From Diplonema papillatum (Eukaryota > Euglenozoa > Diplonemea > Diplonemida > Diplonemidae): a stretch of 64,000 nt of DNA. Both the position numbers and the translations under genes were made by a program. The stretch is taken from assembly GCA_030068145.1 (NCBI GenBank), contig JAPJBO010000228.1, positions 62,001-126,000 on the forward strand, in the 5' to 3' direction. Positions 33,562-45,985 of this stretch are shown piece by piece; position 1 is the first letter of the stretch; each line of letters starts with the position of its first letter. The notes under the pieces are model-generated. The model was not told the DNA's origin and made no database searches. It saw only the letters and a list, made by a program, of their open reading frames with translations.

Positions 33562-35324
33562 CCGCCATTGAATGAATACGGACACGATATAGAGCTCAAG
33601 GGTCCACGGAGAGCCTTGTTCAAGCACGTCCTTGCTGACTCCCCCCCCCCCATTCGTGTGCTTCTTTTAAAATGTGTGCAATATCTTCCCACCGCCAGTT
33701 CCCCCTAAAGACTAAACCAGCACACAAACACACCCCCCCTCACTTTTCTTTTCTCTCGCGACATCCCTCACTTATTACGAGGCCATAGTCCCTCCTCCCG
33801 GGTTGTTCTTTCTATGTCTCTAAAACCGGTGGTTCTAGCTTGTGTGGTAACCAGCGACTGCGTCCTTAAAGAGCATAGTGCTTGCAGCTTAGAAGTAAAG
33901 CTGGCATCAGTTGGACAGGTCAAGTCACGCAGACACTGAGTACGCTGTTGATAGATCCACCTGCCTTTTTAGACGCCGTGATGGGGGTTGATTGCGAGCA
34001 CGGAAACACGTGAGAGTGAACGAAACGTGAGTGTCTCCTCTTCCAATCAAAACGGACCCGCACTGGCGGCAGATAGTTTTGCGTTTGAACAAACGATAAT
34101 TTCCAGTTTCCCACCTCAATCCCAGGGTTCGAGTTAAGCAGCGTTCTATCCCCTGCATGCGCTTTTCTCTCCCTGCTGAGCCTTGACACGTAACGAGTCC
34201 TTGTTGGTTTGCAAGATCCTTGATACAGGAAGTTCACAGAACAAACGGTTCACCCACAGTCATCCTTGAGGTGCGAAGGAGAGGCAGCAACGCCTGCAAG
34301 GAACGTTAAAGTCGCAAGCAGGTCAGCTTTTAGCCTTCCATGTTTTTTATCGCACCACCCCCGCGCCCCACCCTTTGTCGGTACCGCTGGAAAGACGCTG
34401 TACGACACACTCGCAGGCAGCAGATCTCGACACCTCAGCACCTTTCTTGAGGTGTCCTTTCCTGCGAGGTTGCATGTTTCTAACTTGACCTAGACTCACC
34501 ACCGCCCCCCCCGCACCCTTCGGGTAAGCTTGGGGCTTACATCGTACGCGAAATATTTCCCGACGAAGTAGCAGCCATGCAACAGACAGTGCCTGGGCGT
34601 ACGCCCCGAGGATTAGTCTGATGCACCAGATGGTAAGTCCAGCCGCAGTTCTTCCCAGGGCGAGGCCTCGGAAGGCGTTGTCCATGCAACGACACACCAG
34701 GGTGCCCCGTTTCTTCATTTCTTCATGCACCGCCTGTGTGAGCTCGATTCAAGGACACCCTTGCGCTGTCGCCTCGCGCCTGCGAGCTGCTACGGAACGC
34801 AAGAACAAAAGAGAGCAATCCGAGCCAGATCTCGTAGCGGTCGTGGGAATGTGTACGGATGTATGGACATCGTGATGAGCTTTCTCTTCCCTTGACTCCC
34901 CATCCCGCCCGTCTTCGTTGTGCGCCCCTCATCCCCGACTATGGCATCCGTTTTCTTTCTTCCTGTCGCGCAATTCTTTGTTCTTTTCCCTCCTCCCTTT
35001 CTTTCCCAGACGTCCAATTCTAGCAGACTAGTATCCACCTTCCCTCACCCGAGCCTCATTTTCTTTTTCCAGCGGCACACAAACGCAGGCACCATCGAGT
35101 CCGCGGAAGTGATTAAACCATCATTTCTCTCTGTCATCCGGAGTCCAGAGAACCCTCCGGGGAAGGTCTTGTGAAAGAGAATTGTGTGAGGCTAGAGACA
35201 AACGCTTCGGAACGGAGAAAAACAAACTCTCCTCAGAGAATCCAAAAGCATCATCAGCAGTGCTCTCAAAATTGGTTGGTACAAGCGCATACCCAGTAGC
35301 CGTCCAGGGGCAGTTGAAACAACA
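33562..35324. other. Intergenic DNA before the ABCA transporter
   Basis: No gene recognised on either strand. T- and C-rich tracts are frequent. The 40 bases before 35325 would be the 5' leader of the transporter gene. Confidence 0.35.
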
Positions 35325-38300
35325 ATGCCGGAAACAGGTTCAACAAATAAAGAGGTCAAGAAACGCGCGATGGAGGCGTCACCGCCACCAGCAAGGAAGC
35401 AGCTCGGCACACTACCGGCCGCGTGGCTAGTCGCGAGGAAGAACTTGACGCTGAAGCTGCGGCAGAAGAGGCAAACGTTCTGCGAGTTGTTCTTGCCCAC
35501 GTTGTTCATCGCTAGTTTGCTGCCGAACTACTGGGCCGTCGGGACGAAGACGTACGGAGACGAGACCTTCACGTTGCCGAACGCAACGTTTGTCAACTTC
35601 ACGGATGAGTTCGCACATATGAAGTGCACGCTCGACCCCGTCGCGCTGCCGGAATACGCTCCGTGTGACGGGGAAATGCCTGCACACGATTGCTTGGGCC
35701 ATCTGTGCATCAAGCTGCCGTCGGACGACGACGCGGAGCTGATCCGGCTGCTTTCCAACTTCACGAATCCGAGGTCGTCGACGATTCCTGATTACGACAC
35801 TGTCGCGCTCGTCAGACGCTTTGCGAAGACCAAAACACTGCCCGGGACGTCAACCTTCGGCATATCGGTTGTCAACGCAGTTTCGACAGGTACGTTTTTC
35901 GAGCAGCTCCTCTCTGACCCGTTCATTGAACAGCACAGCGCGCAACTGGTGCTCCCTGGCTGTTGTTGCCACGGTGGCTACAGTATAGCACTACGCTGGA
36001 CGCTCAGATGATTCTCAGTACCTAGGGCGGATATTGCAATGGTAGAGAAACAGGCAACCGTCAGTGGCATTTCATTCCGCTGGGTGTCACCCCTGAGTGA
36101 GCACGCCAGACTACCCGCCAACGGGGCAGCTCGTATCAACACTATCCCTAACACCCACCCACACCCAGGTTTCCACGTCATTGTCGTGCCAGGTAACGCG
36201 GATGCAGAGGCGAGAGTCTTGGCCGACAGCTTGGAAGACTATCTCACGCTTCACACGTACACACACCAGTTTGTGTCCCTCTCGCGGAACTTCACCAGCG
36301 AAGACGAGGCCCTAGAATTTGCGAAGTCGGATGCAGGGTCTACCCGGGTCTGGGCGGTTGTAACGGTGCACAGCCAGACCGAGTTCTACATCCAAATGAA
36401 CCGCACGGCCACACCTTCCACGTCGGAGGGGCGCAGTCCCGATATGGGCTTCGACACGCAGTACCAACTGTACCAAAGCGGCGGGTTTGTCACGATTCAA
36501 TCTCTGGTAAGTGAGTGGATATTGGAACAGTCAGGCTTCGATTTCCCGCCCGGTGTCTTCTCACGGAACATGGAGGTACTCCCTATGCCGATAGCCGCGT
36601 ACACCGAGAATGCGTTCCTCAAAGGCGCGGCAGGAGGGATCCCACTCGTTTTCTTGATTGCGCTCCTTTACCCCGTTGCTCAAATGGTGGCTGCGATCGT
36701 GAGAGAGAAGGAGTCCCGAGTCCGCGAGGGCATGCTTATCATGGGGCTCCCCTTACCGGCTTTCCAGTTGTCGTGGATTATGACCACGTGGACGATGATG
36801 ACCTTGGCGGCCGTTCCGATTGTCCTCATCTTCACCACCATCATGCTCAGCGGCACGCCGTTCTTCCTGCAACTCCCCTTGTACTGGCTGTACGGATTGA
36901 GCCTCGGCAGTTTTTCGATCTTTCTCAGCGTGCTCTTTTCCTCGTCGTCCGCCTGCGTCATCGTCGCTCCTATGGTATTCTTCGCTACGTCACTTCCTTC
37001 AAATATACTGGACCCGGATGATACAAGCAGCGGGGTCAGTCAGCTCCTCAGCATTCTCCCGAACTACGCGTTCGCTCGTGGTTTCGGGATGCTAGGAGAG
37101 GCAGAGGGGCAAGGCACACCACTCAACTTCAACTCAGCTGGGGACGGTTCGTACTCATTCTATTCCTCCGTTGCCTGGCTGGCCGTGGATACTGTTGTGT
37201 ACCTCTTACTCGCTTGGTACCTCGATAACGTTCTTCCTAGCGAATGGGGCACGCATAAGCCGTTTTACTTCTGCTTTGACCCGGCGTACTGGACATCTGG
37301 CAAGTATGGCTACCCCGGCCGGGACCGCCAGAAGATGAAGTACATGGACTCTCTTTTCTGGGCAGAGAAGCAGTGTGACCTGATCGAGGACATCACGGAC
37401 AGCAGTATGGTCGGCACGGAAACGGTCGCGGTGCGCAATATTCGGAAGGAGTTCGTCGTCAACGGCAACCGCAGAGTCGCGAACGACGACGTCAGCCTGA
37501 GGATGTACGAAGGCCAGATCCTTGCTCTCCTCGGCCACAACGGGGCCGGAAAGACAACGTTGATCAACATGCTCACGGGCATGCTGCCGCCTTCGGCGGG
37601 AAATGCAACAATTTACGGCGACTCGATTGTCACATCCACCAGCCGTGCGCGCTCTACCATAGGACTGTGCCCCCAGCACAACATCTTATGGGACAACCTC
37701 ACGTGTTTCGAGCATCTTGTGTTCTACGGCGCACTAAAAGGCGTACCTGCGAAGAACCTGAGAGAGCAGGTTTTGAGTATGCTGGAGCAAGTCGGCCTGT
37801 CTGACAAAGAGTCCGTATACTCAGAAGCTCTGTCCGGGGGAATGAAGAGAAAGTTGTCCGTCGGAATCGCATTGATGGGCGACTCGAAGTTCGTTATTCT
37901 CGACGAGCCGACTGCCGGGATGGACGTGCAAGCAAGGCGCCAGATCTGGGACTTGCTCAAGCGGGCTCGTACCAACCGCACCGTGTTGCTGACGACGCAT
38001 TTCATGTCCGAAGCGGATCTCCTCGGGGATTCAATTGCGATCATGACAGCTGGTAAGCTGTACTGCCATGGCTCCAGTTTCTTCTTGAAACAGAAGCTTG
38101 GAATTGGGTACAACCTGAGAGCGGAGTTCGCACCGGAAGCTGATGGAATTGCCACTCGCGCGACCAGTCTGAAGCGCGTTATCGAAAAGCACTTGGGCAC
38201 CTCTCCCGACGGGGAATCGCACTGCGCCGAGTTGCTGGCCACCGCCGGCAATGAAGCGACGTACCGTCTGCCGATGTGGGCCGTGGCGCGGTTTGGGGAC

Positions 38301-41300
38301 CTGTTCGAGGCGATGGAACTGACGGAGGGCACCGCCGACGGCGTGAAAAACTTCGGCATCAGCGTCACGACGCTCGAAGAGATCTTCATCAAGGTTGCAC
38401 AGGATGCGGGCAACCCTGCGGGGGCAGCCCCGCCGAACGAGGCCACGCCTTTGTTGTTGGAACCAGAGGAGGCAGACATCAAGTGTGTGAACATGGAACC
38501 GTGGGAGCGCCTGAGGGGTCAAAAGCTGGCGAAGTCGCAGTGGCAGGGCTTGCTGTACAAACGCATGCGGTACAGCATGCGCGACAAGAAGACTATTTGC
38601 TTCCAGATTGTCATCCCCGTTCTGATTGTCCTCCTCACTCTCGCCCTTGCCGAGGCCAGCAACTTCACGGGGTTGCCAGCGATCGACGTTTACCGTTACG
38701 ACCAAGCCTCGCAGGTATCGATTGCCCCGGCAGCGGGTAGTCCCTGGTTGGGCACCTATCCAAGAGAGTTCGACCTTGACGTCTATGGGATCCCGGCCAG
38801 CGATGTGCTGAGAAATGACACAGAGCTTGCGCCTGTGCTCGGAATGGACAGGTACCTCCTGTCCACAGCAAACACACGTGGTCGAAAAGACTATCGTTGG
38901 GAATCGGTCGTGCAAAGAGACTTCAACGCTCCGGACGCAGTAAACGAGGTCTTTGCAGTGTTCCACAACACGACGAGCTACCACTCAATCCCGATCACTC
39001 TCGCGCACTTGACCACGGCAGTGCTGCGGCTGGAGCAGTCAGACCCGCTGGTGCGCGTCGTGAACAGGCCGCTTCCGTTCTCGGAGTATACGAAGAATTC
39101 CTTCAGCGGGATGATGGCGATTGCAGTAGGAGTCACTCTGCTGGTGCCCTTCGCCTTCATTCCCGCCAACTTTATCTCGTTCATCGTGAAGGAGCGCGAG
39201 GTGAAGGCGAAGCACGTGCAGCTCGTGTCCGGCGTCCGCCTCACCGCCTATTGGGCAGCGAACTTCGCCTTCGACCTCATGTCGTTCTCTGTCAGCACAA
39301 TGCTTTGCGTCCTGCTTTTTGTAGCGTTTGGTAGAGACGAGTACGTCGGTAGCTTCTCAACGTTCTGCGCTTTCCTGCTGCTGTTCTTCTTTTTCGGGCT
39401 GTCTGCAACTGCATCTACGTACCTGGCCTCTTTCCGCTTCACGTCGCCTTCGACTGCACAGAATGCCGTGATGGCTGTCAACTTCTTGACTGGATTTGTC
39501 GCCGTTCTCGTCGTGTTTTTTCTGAAGGTGTTCTCTTCGACGGAAGATGTCGGCGAGGGGCTTCGGTTTGTTTTCCGCTTGGTTCCGTGCTACTGCTTAG
39601 GTGACGGGCTGGTTGCCATGGCACAGCTGCCGTTTAACAAGTCGAACGGTTTGACGACCGACACCGCGTGGAGCATGGACATCGTCGGGTGGAATATTGT
39701 GTACATGGCGTGCACTTTCCCCTTGTACGTGGCCGCGGTACTGCTGGTGGACTTCCCGCACATCCTGCACGCTATTGGGTTGAAAAAGGCAGTGGTGATT
39801 GACGTGAACGACCAGAATCCGCCATCCGGCGACGATGATGATGTTGCTGCCGAAGCAAGGGAAGTCCTCTACGGCAGGAAAGGTGTGTTTGGCTTTTCCC
39901 ACATCAATTTGCCTGTCATTTCGTGCGTCGCCGCGTGGCATCAAGACATCGTCGCACGAAAGAGAAGAAGAAAGTCTCGTACACTCCGCGCAAAAGGTGT
40001 CAAAATAAGGTTCAACGGGGACGAGTTCTCTTTTCGAGCGTCGACTTTAGAACCCGCGCACACATCCCTGGTTCAGTGCCGTAAGCGTTCGATCCGTTTC
40101 AATTTGTAGTTGGGTTTTTCTTCCCCCCGCCTCGTCGAAAGAAGCATAGGATGAGGCCCTTCAGCGTGCGTGCGCGCAGGTTTGAAGGTGCCCAGTACAA
40201 GAAACGAGAGTTTCACTTGCCTTGCCCTTTTCCCGCCATTCACGACGATTGCCCCGGCGATTGACGGCGCAGGCGGTGTGTTCACTAAGCCGAGAAGCTA
40301 AGAATCACGGAGGATCGAAGCTGCTGAAAGGTTCTCTGTCCAACGTCCACGCACACATTTCCCGCTCCAAAACAACGCACATATTTTCCGCTCCAAAACA
40401 GGCGACGTAGTGTCGGTGAAACACTTGCGCAAAGTGTACGCAGCCAGCAAGGGCAACCGAGATCCGAAGGTCGCCGTCCGTGACTTGACCTTCGGCGTGA
40501 AACAGAATGAGATCTTCGCGTTCCTCGGCACCAACGGCGCAGGGAAAACGACTACACTTTCAATCCTGTCCGGAGACTTCTCGCCCACCGCCGGGTGCAC
40601 CAGCGTGAAGGGATTTGATGTCGTCTCTCAGGCCACAGAGGCGAAGCAGGAAATGGGGTATTGCCCGCAGTTTGACGCTTTGATCGACCTCCTGACGCCA
40701 AAGGAGCACATGGCCGTGTACGCGTCGCTGCGAGGCGTGCCTGAGCGGTTGCGGGAGAAGATGTGTGACACTTTGCTGCAAGTCCTCGATGTCAGCGAGT
40801 ACGCCGACGTGCCGTGCAAGGCTTTGTCCGGCGGCAACAAAAGGAAGACGTGCATCGCGATATCCCTCATGGGCGGCCCCAGCTGCGTTCTCCTCGACGA
40901 ACCCACGGCCGGCATCGACCCAGTCGCGAGGAGAGGCCTTTGGACGGCTCTCCAGACCGTCAGCGCTGGGCGCAGTGTGGTCCTGACGACGCACCACCTC
41001 GAAGAAGTCGAAGCGCTGGCGCACCGGACGGCGATCATGGTTGACGGCAGGCTCGAGTGCCTCGGCACGCTGGGCCACCTCCAGCAAAAGTTCGGCGGTG
41101 CGTATGAAATTCAAGTGAAGGTGGAGCCCGGCAGTGAAGAGGAGGTGGTCGCATTCTTCAAAGGGAATGCTGCACTCTCGCACGCATCCCTCATCGAATC
41201 GACCAATCACCGGCTTACGTACAAGGTCGACAGCGGCGTACGACTATCGGCGCTGTTCCGCGCCATCCACCGAGCCAGCAGCCGCGTAGGAATCTCTGAT

Positions 41301-41372
41301 TACTCCATCACCCAAACCTCCCTTGAGCAGGTCTTCCTCGCCATTTGCAAGAAGCACCAAGGAGAGGTGTAG
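35325..41372 (+). CDS. Full-size ABCA-subfamily ABC transporter
   Basis: Exons 35325-35889, 36169-39882 and 40402-41372 join with matching phase 1 at both junctions (donors CAG/GTACGT and AAAG/GTGTGT). The 1749-aa protein has the A-subfamily layout. A first membrane helix near residues 45-65 precedes a large lumenal loop with N-x-T/S sites. A helix bundle and NBD1 follow: Walker A G-H-N-G-A-G-K-T at 644-651, signature L-S-G-G-M-K-R-K near 743 and Walker B V-I-L-D-E-P-T-A-G-M-D. A second membrane half and NBD2 come next: Walker A G-T-N-G-A-G-K-T near 1469, signature L-S-G-G-N-K-R-K, I-D-P and the H-loop T-T-H-H-L-E-E. ABCA proteins move lipids across membranes; the substrate here is unknown. 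Both ATP sites keep all key residues. Confidence 0.93.
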
Positions 41373-41876
41373 TCCTTGCGCTGTCGTTCTTCGTGCGATC
41401 TTTCCCGCTTCTTTCCAGGCTGAGAACGCGCTGCATCTCGTGAACCGGCTGGCCTTACCGGCGCCCCTCCAGGATCCACCTTTTCTCTCCAGACAGTCAG
41501 CCTGAGCACCCGTTCTCGACCAGATTCGGTCTTGCCCGACCTAAAAGCACTGTCGTTACGAAGGTTCGTGAGACGCCAGGGACACGACGTTTTCTTATTA
41601 GTGACCTCCTCTACTCATCCAATGGGTGCGTGGCTTCGCCCCAGTCCCTCCCTGTTTACCGTGGCGAACTGCGCCACGGTAGGTCCACCTGACTCCGTGT
41701 ATTAATGTGTGACGAGCTAAGCACGGGGCAGAGGGATCCCCGATGTTGAGCAAACACGGCCAATGCAGCCCAAACAATTTTCTTTTCAACAAGTCTTTCC
41801 TGCTTCGCCGGACCGCGGGTCCCGACACACAACACAGACAGAGGGGGAAAAGAAGAAACGTGTGCCGTTGGCCCTC

Positions 41877-42103
41877 TTTTTTTGTATAAGCACCTGCTTT
41901 GTAGGAAATACTTGAGGAGGCTGCCAGCTGCAAAAAATCAAAGGAGGTAAATGTGCTGTAGCCCACACGAAACACTGATGAATCTGGGTTCAGTGGCGGG
42001 CGTAAGCGTGCAACAAAAAAGACCCGCATTGTAGTTGTATTGTTCCCCCTCTAGCCTCCTTCGAAGTAGGCACAAGGCAGCCCCCCGAGTATTTTCAGCC
42101 CTG
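41877..42103 (+). repeat. Dispersed repeat R1, second copy
   Basis: It matches 20538-20740 in the same orientation, including GTATAAGCACCTGCTT, GTAAATGTGCTGTAGCCCAC, AAAGACCC-CATTGTAGTTGTATT and CTCC-TC-AA-T-GCACAAGGCAG. It lacks the 3' segment present at 20745-20885. Confidence 0.75.
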
Positions 42104-42984
42104 GCGTAATTGTTTTTACACTACGTTTCCGGAACAACGGTTGCACACAAAAGCTTACACGAAGCTAGCGAAGAACTGTAAATTATCCACTTTCCTCCCC
42201 CGTGAGGTTTATACACGCGGGAAACAAGAATCGGTTCCCTCGTGATCAGTTTCATCATTGCTAATCGTCCGGTCCTTCGTTAATCAGTGCACGTCCCAAC
42301 CCCGGAAATGTTTCTCATTTCGGCCGTTTTCGTTTTTTCCCCACCATCAAACAAAGACCTACGCACTCCTTTAGCAACTTGATGGCTTCCTCCCCATCCT
42401 CGATCTTTCACCACAGTAGGTCGCGTCACTAGAGCGACTTTTGGTGAGACCTTGCGGATTGTGGGTGTAGGACCATCCACCTCAAAGGCATGCAGGCTCC
42501 ACATGCGACAGTCTTCCAGACTAGCCCGAGAGAACCCTGGTGAGCAATTCTGCACTTTTTTAGTACTAACAATCCTGCGGGTTGCCCTTCAATGTACTGT
42601 GCAGGCTAAAAAGACGTAGGCAGCGTGGTTGATCAGAATTCCTTACCCGAGTATACGTAGGGTAAATACAAGTGAGAAAACGATCAACCGGCACGCACAA
42701 ACAAAACGAAGCGCCTGTCTTGTTTTCAGACTGAGCAGGATTGTACAAGGAGTGTGCTTACAACGTGCCTACGGTAAGGCCTGCTGTCCGGCTGGTTCGG
42801 CAGTTCGACCGCTACCAGAACCGGGACATTTGAAATCAAACGCGCCCGAGGCAAGCAGTGATGCTCGCTTCTCGGGAGCGCTGGGAAAGAATGGGCCTGG
42901 GCGCAGGGAACAAGTTTTGCCCAGGATACGCTGCCAGCTTTCTCTTCCGGGTTCACAGCTCGTCGTTATTACAAAAGGACTCCC

Positions 42985-43075
42985 ATCGCTGTTCTGCCTG
43001 CAGGCACTCAGGTTCCGCACTGGACGTGCTAGTCCGCCTCATGCGTCCGTGGCTGAAAGAACCAACCCGGTGCAA
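42985..43075 (+). repeat. Dispersed repeat D2, partial copy
   Basis: It keeps the core CTGTTCTGCCTGCAG, then TTCCGCACTG and CGTGGCTGAAAG, in the same order and spacing as the copies at 58690 and 62278. Confidence 0.5.
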
Positions 43076-44412
43076 ATAGGACACGGCATTAGGCGCAAGC
43101 CATCCAAGCCCGTCCCCGGCCTTGCCCCCGCCACATTCCCATTCCCACAACCTCGTTGCCCCTCCCCCCTGTTTATCGGTTCTGTGCGGGCCGCAAAAGA
43201 AAACAGACGCAGGATTCTTTGTGCGCGTGGAATGTTAGTCTAGTGGTACTCGTTGGCTTACCGATGACACCTATCGCCCCCCCCCTATCTGTTTAGGAGT
43301 GGAAGCGACGCAAACTTGAATAACGAGATGCGGAAGCGACGACTTGTCACCCATTGAAAATCTGCGTCCTAAAAGAAGAGCGCTGTTTCGCGAATTCTTC
43401 CAAAGCAACACTGCGCGTTTTCTTTTTTAACCCGCACCTTTTTTTCCTCTCTTTTTTCATGTTTTGCCGAAGCTATCTCTCTCCCTCTCTTTCCCGTCCG
43501 ATGTTTGCCTACACAGTCCAAGACCGTTTGCGAATAAAGCTTCAGTGATTTGTCTTTATCGTTGGCTTGATCGCTGGGTTTGGACTGCGGTGGGGTCTCT
43601 GGGTTTCAACACACAGATTGTGTGGACGACGTTGTGCGCCTGAGTCGGTGTCGCCTTTGCTCGCTCAGAATTTGTGTTTCTCCAGCACGCCTGTCCTTTT
43701 ATCCCCGCCGCCTTGATCGTTTTGTCTTCCGCTTCGGCTTCGTTTGACAAGTCACTACAAGCCACAAGCAAAGACCGCACCGTCACAAGTTGCACCATGT
43801 GTCGAAGGCGCGCCAAGAGTGACCGCAGCAAGAACATCAGCAAGGGCTCGTGCGAGCAATTGGCACCAATGCTGTTTGACGGGAAAGAGACTCGGACTCG
43901 ACGCCTGTAAGTATTGCGATGCAGATTCCGGAAGACGAACAGCATACGTGGTGGGACTGCTTCAGATAAACAGCGTTGAGGAACGCGTATCATCCGCACC
44001 TCGTAGCCAGTCGTCGAGACATGCCGTGCTCTCTGCGGCTTTACGCCGAAACAAGCGGAGCCTGACGAAGAAGCGGAAATGGCGGGTCCGATTCAGCTAC
44101 TGTGCTCGCGCATCATGCTCGCAGGTGGAAGGATGAACTGTCGACAAAAGGAATTTTTGTGTTGGACACCTGGGGTCCAAAGCCGCCGATCGCTGTGTAT
44201 CCGGTCAGACACCTGACCGAGCACTAGAGCCTCTCAGCGATGGCAAGCTGAAGCTCCTCCAACTACGAGACGGAACGAAGAAACGACGTCCACTATTCCT
44301 GCAGCGCAGGGATAGGGGGTGCACGCGAAGCAGCACCTTTGCCATCATTTGTGCGTCAGGTTGGGGCGGGAAAAGAAGCGAACAAAGGAAAAAGAAGGCG
44401 GAAAGGGCGACA

Positions 44413-45366
44413 ATGCAGCAGCAACAGCAACCTCGGAAGAAGAAGAAGCGGAACCTGAGAGGGCAAATCAAGGCAGCGCTGATCATCCAGTGCCACTATC
44501 GTAGAGTCAGGGCGAAGAGGCTCGGTCCGCTGCTTGCGTTGATTGAGAAGTACGGCAACGACCGAGTAGTAGACTTTGCGTACGTGGTACAGTGCGCGTG
44601 GAGGTGGTACCGACACAGGGCCCGTGTCCTCCTACTCGAAGAGAAGGCTGCAGTGTTCCGATGGCGACTGGTCGTCACCGTTTGCAGGGCAGCCAAGCGC
44701 TTCAAGGCACCTGTAGCCCGTCGCCACAGCGCAGCGACGCTGCTGCAGAAGAACTACCGCAACGCTTGCATGCGTCGGTTTTTTGCTGTTTTTATCAACG
44801 ACGAGTCCGAGCGCCGTGTGCTGTCCCGGCAGGAATCCACCGACCGCCGAGCAATCGCGCGAGAGCAGGCGCTGGCATACCTCGACAACGTCATGTCGAA
44901 CATCCGCTCGGGCACTGCGAGCAACGCATTCAAGTCGATGCGAAAGGAACCGACTTGCTGCCCCGCATCTCAAGCGCAGCGCATTCCGCAACCACCGGCC
45001 CCGTCGTTCCTTCCTCGAAGCTCGCGTGCTGCTGCGGCGTCGTGTTCGGCGACCGGCGAGCTGCTCGACCCCTCTGGGTCTTCTTCGTATTTGAAGTACT
45101 GGCTGCCCTATCGCCCCCACGGTGCGGGGAGCGACTTCGCGGAAGTTGAACAGCTCATGCTCCTCGAAGTGTCCTCGCGTGCAACCCTTGTCCGCGATCT
45201 GCAGCACAGCCTGCGCTTCCTTGTTCTGCGCCATCCGCGTCACACGACACATCCACTCTATTGCATAAACGACGTCAGCTACAAACACAAACCCCGCATA
45301 CCCGCAGACACTGTGTGGGAACACAACCCCCGCATACCCCCAGACACTGTGTGGGCACAGGCGTGA
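44413..45366 (+). CDS. IQ-motif protein, putative calmodulin-binding
   Basis: A single 317-codon frame starts at ATG 44413, after a purine-rich leader, and ends at TGA 45364-45366. After a poly-Gln and Lys/Arg-rich start, three IQ-like motifs are visible: A-L-I-I-Q-C-H-Y-R-R-V-R near residue 24, V-V-Q-C-A-W-R-W-Y-R near 58, and A-T-L-L-Q-K-N-Y-R-N near 108. IQ motifs bind calmodulin or related EF-hand proteins, and tandem IQs are common in ciliary and cytoskeletal proteins; the role here is not known. The rest is helical and then Ser/Pro-rich. The last 25 residues come from a 36-bp tandem duplication, so the native C-terminus may be shorter or spliced. Confidence 0.7.
   Translation: MQQQQQPRKKKKRNLRGQIKAALIIQCHYRRVRAKRLGPLLALIEKYGNDRVVDFAYVVQCAWRWYRHRARVLLLEEKAAVFRWRLVVTVCRAAKRFKAPVARRHSAATLLQKNYRNACMRRFFAVFINDESERRVLSRQESTDRRAIAREQALAYLDNVMSNIRSGTASNAFKSMRKEPTCCPASQAQRIPQPPAPSFLPRSSRAAAASCSATGELLDPSGSSSYLKYWLPYRPHGAGSDFAEVEQLMLLEVSSRATLVRDLQHSLRFLVLRHPRHTTHPLYCINDVSYKHKPRIPADTVWEHNPRIPPDTVWAQA
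45285..45356 (+). repeat. 36-bp tandem duplication at the 3' end of the IQ gene
   Basis: Two adjacent 36-bp units (45285-45320 and 45321-45356) differ at a few bases. They encode P-R-I-P-A-D-T-V-W and P-R-I-P-P-D-T-V-W. Confidence 0.8.
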
Positions 45367-45985
45367 TCTCGCGGCTGTCTTCCGAGGCAGGGTCTTAAAA
45401 TCAGAGGGGTCATCAGGTGGGCCAGCAAGCAGGATTCGAAAACTTGCATCGTCGTGGTAGTCTTGACGCTTTGAATGGTTGGCACCGTCGCTGACTTCAT
45501 GCACATGCGCCTGACCCTCCGAACAGGGTATTATATATAGGGGGTAAAATCCCGGTCAGGCTGACCGGATTCTAGGGGTCTGTGGTAAAAAAATTGACTT
45601 CGGGGTCGGAAAAGGTTCACTGGATATTCACTGTCGGAGTTTTTATTGAACGCCGCGGGAAGTTTTCTTTACAATACCCTGCCCCCGAAGGCCTCGCAAA
45701 AACGCCCAAAATGCCATCTGCAGAAAATTGAGAACACCCGCACATCACCAAGAGTGTCACCGACCGATTCCAGCGCGAGCCAACTGCAGCAACATTTCCA
45801 TGCTGCTGCAGTTCCGAGCTGCACTAGTTTGTCGCTCGATCATTTCAGTCTCCGTCTCTGCAAAAACGCCGCATTTGTGTTCGAAGCCGCCGGGGGATAC
45901 TTTTGATGCGTCCTTTCTCTGTCTTGTCCACATGTCTGAGGCCGACCAACTACGCAATAGCTCTGTTTGTCTGGATGACGTGTAG
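45367..45985. other. Intergenic DNA with a short palindrome
   Basis: No gene. CCGGTCAG-G-CTGACCGG at 45552-45568 is an almost perfect palindrome about 20 bases after a TATATATA run near 45530. Its role is unknown. Confidence 0.35.

Larger units (their letters stand above)
41373..44412. other. Intergenic DNA with repeat copies
   Basis: No gene supported. It holds an R1 copy (41877-42103), a partial D2 copy (42985-43075), and a perfect 10-bp stem with 5-nt loop at 41657-41681. A region at 43670-44130 has overlapping open frames on both strands without clear bias. Confidence 0.35.

Noticed and set aside
41657-41681. Perfect 10-bp stem with 5-nt loop (TACCGTGGCG / CGCCACGGTA)
   Set aside because: It looks like a terminator or RNA hairpin, but it stands alone about 285 bp after the ABCA stop with no T tract. 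One short hairpin in 64 kb is not strong evidence of function.
43228-43290. Second A-box-like motif (GTTAGTCTAGTGGTA)
   Set aside because: The anticodon loop lacks T at position 33 and no T-arm follows before the poly-C tract.
44632-45504. 290-codon open frame on the minus strand
   Set aside because: It is antisense to the IQ-motif gene, which has clear motifs. The minus frame has none.
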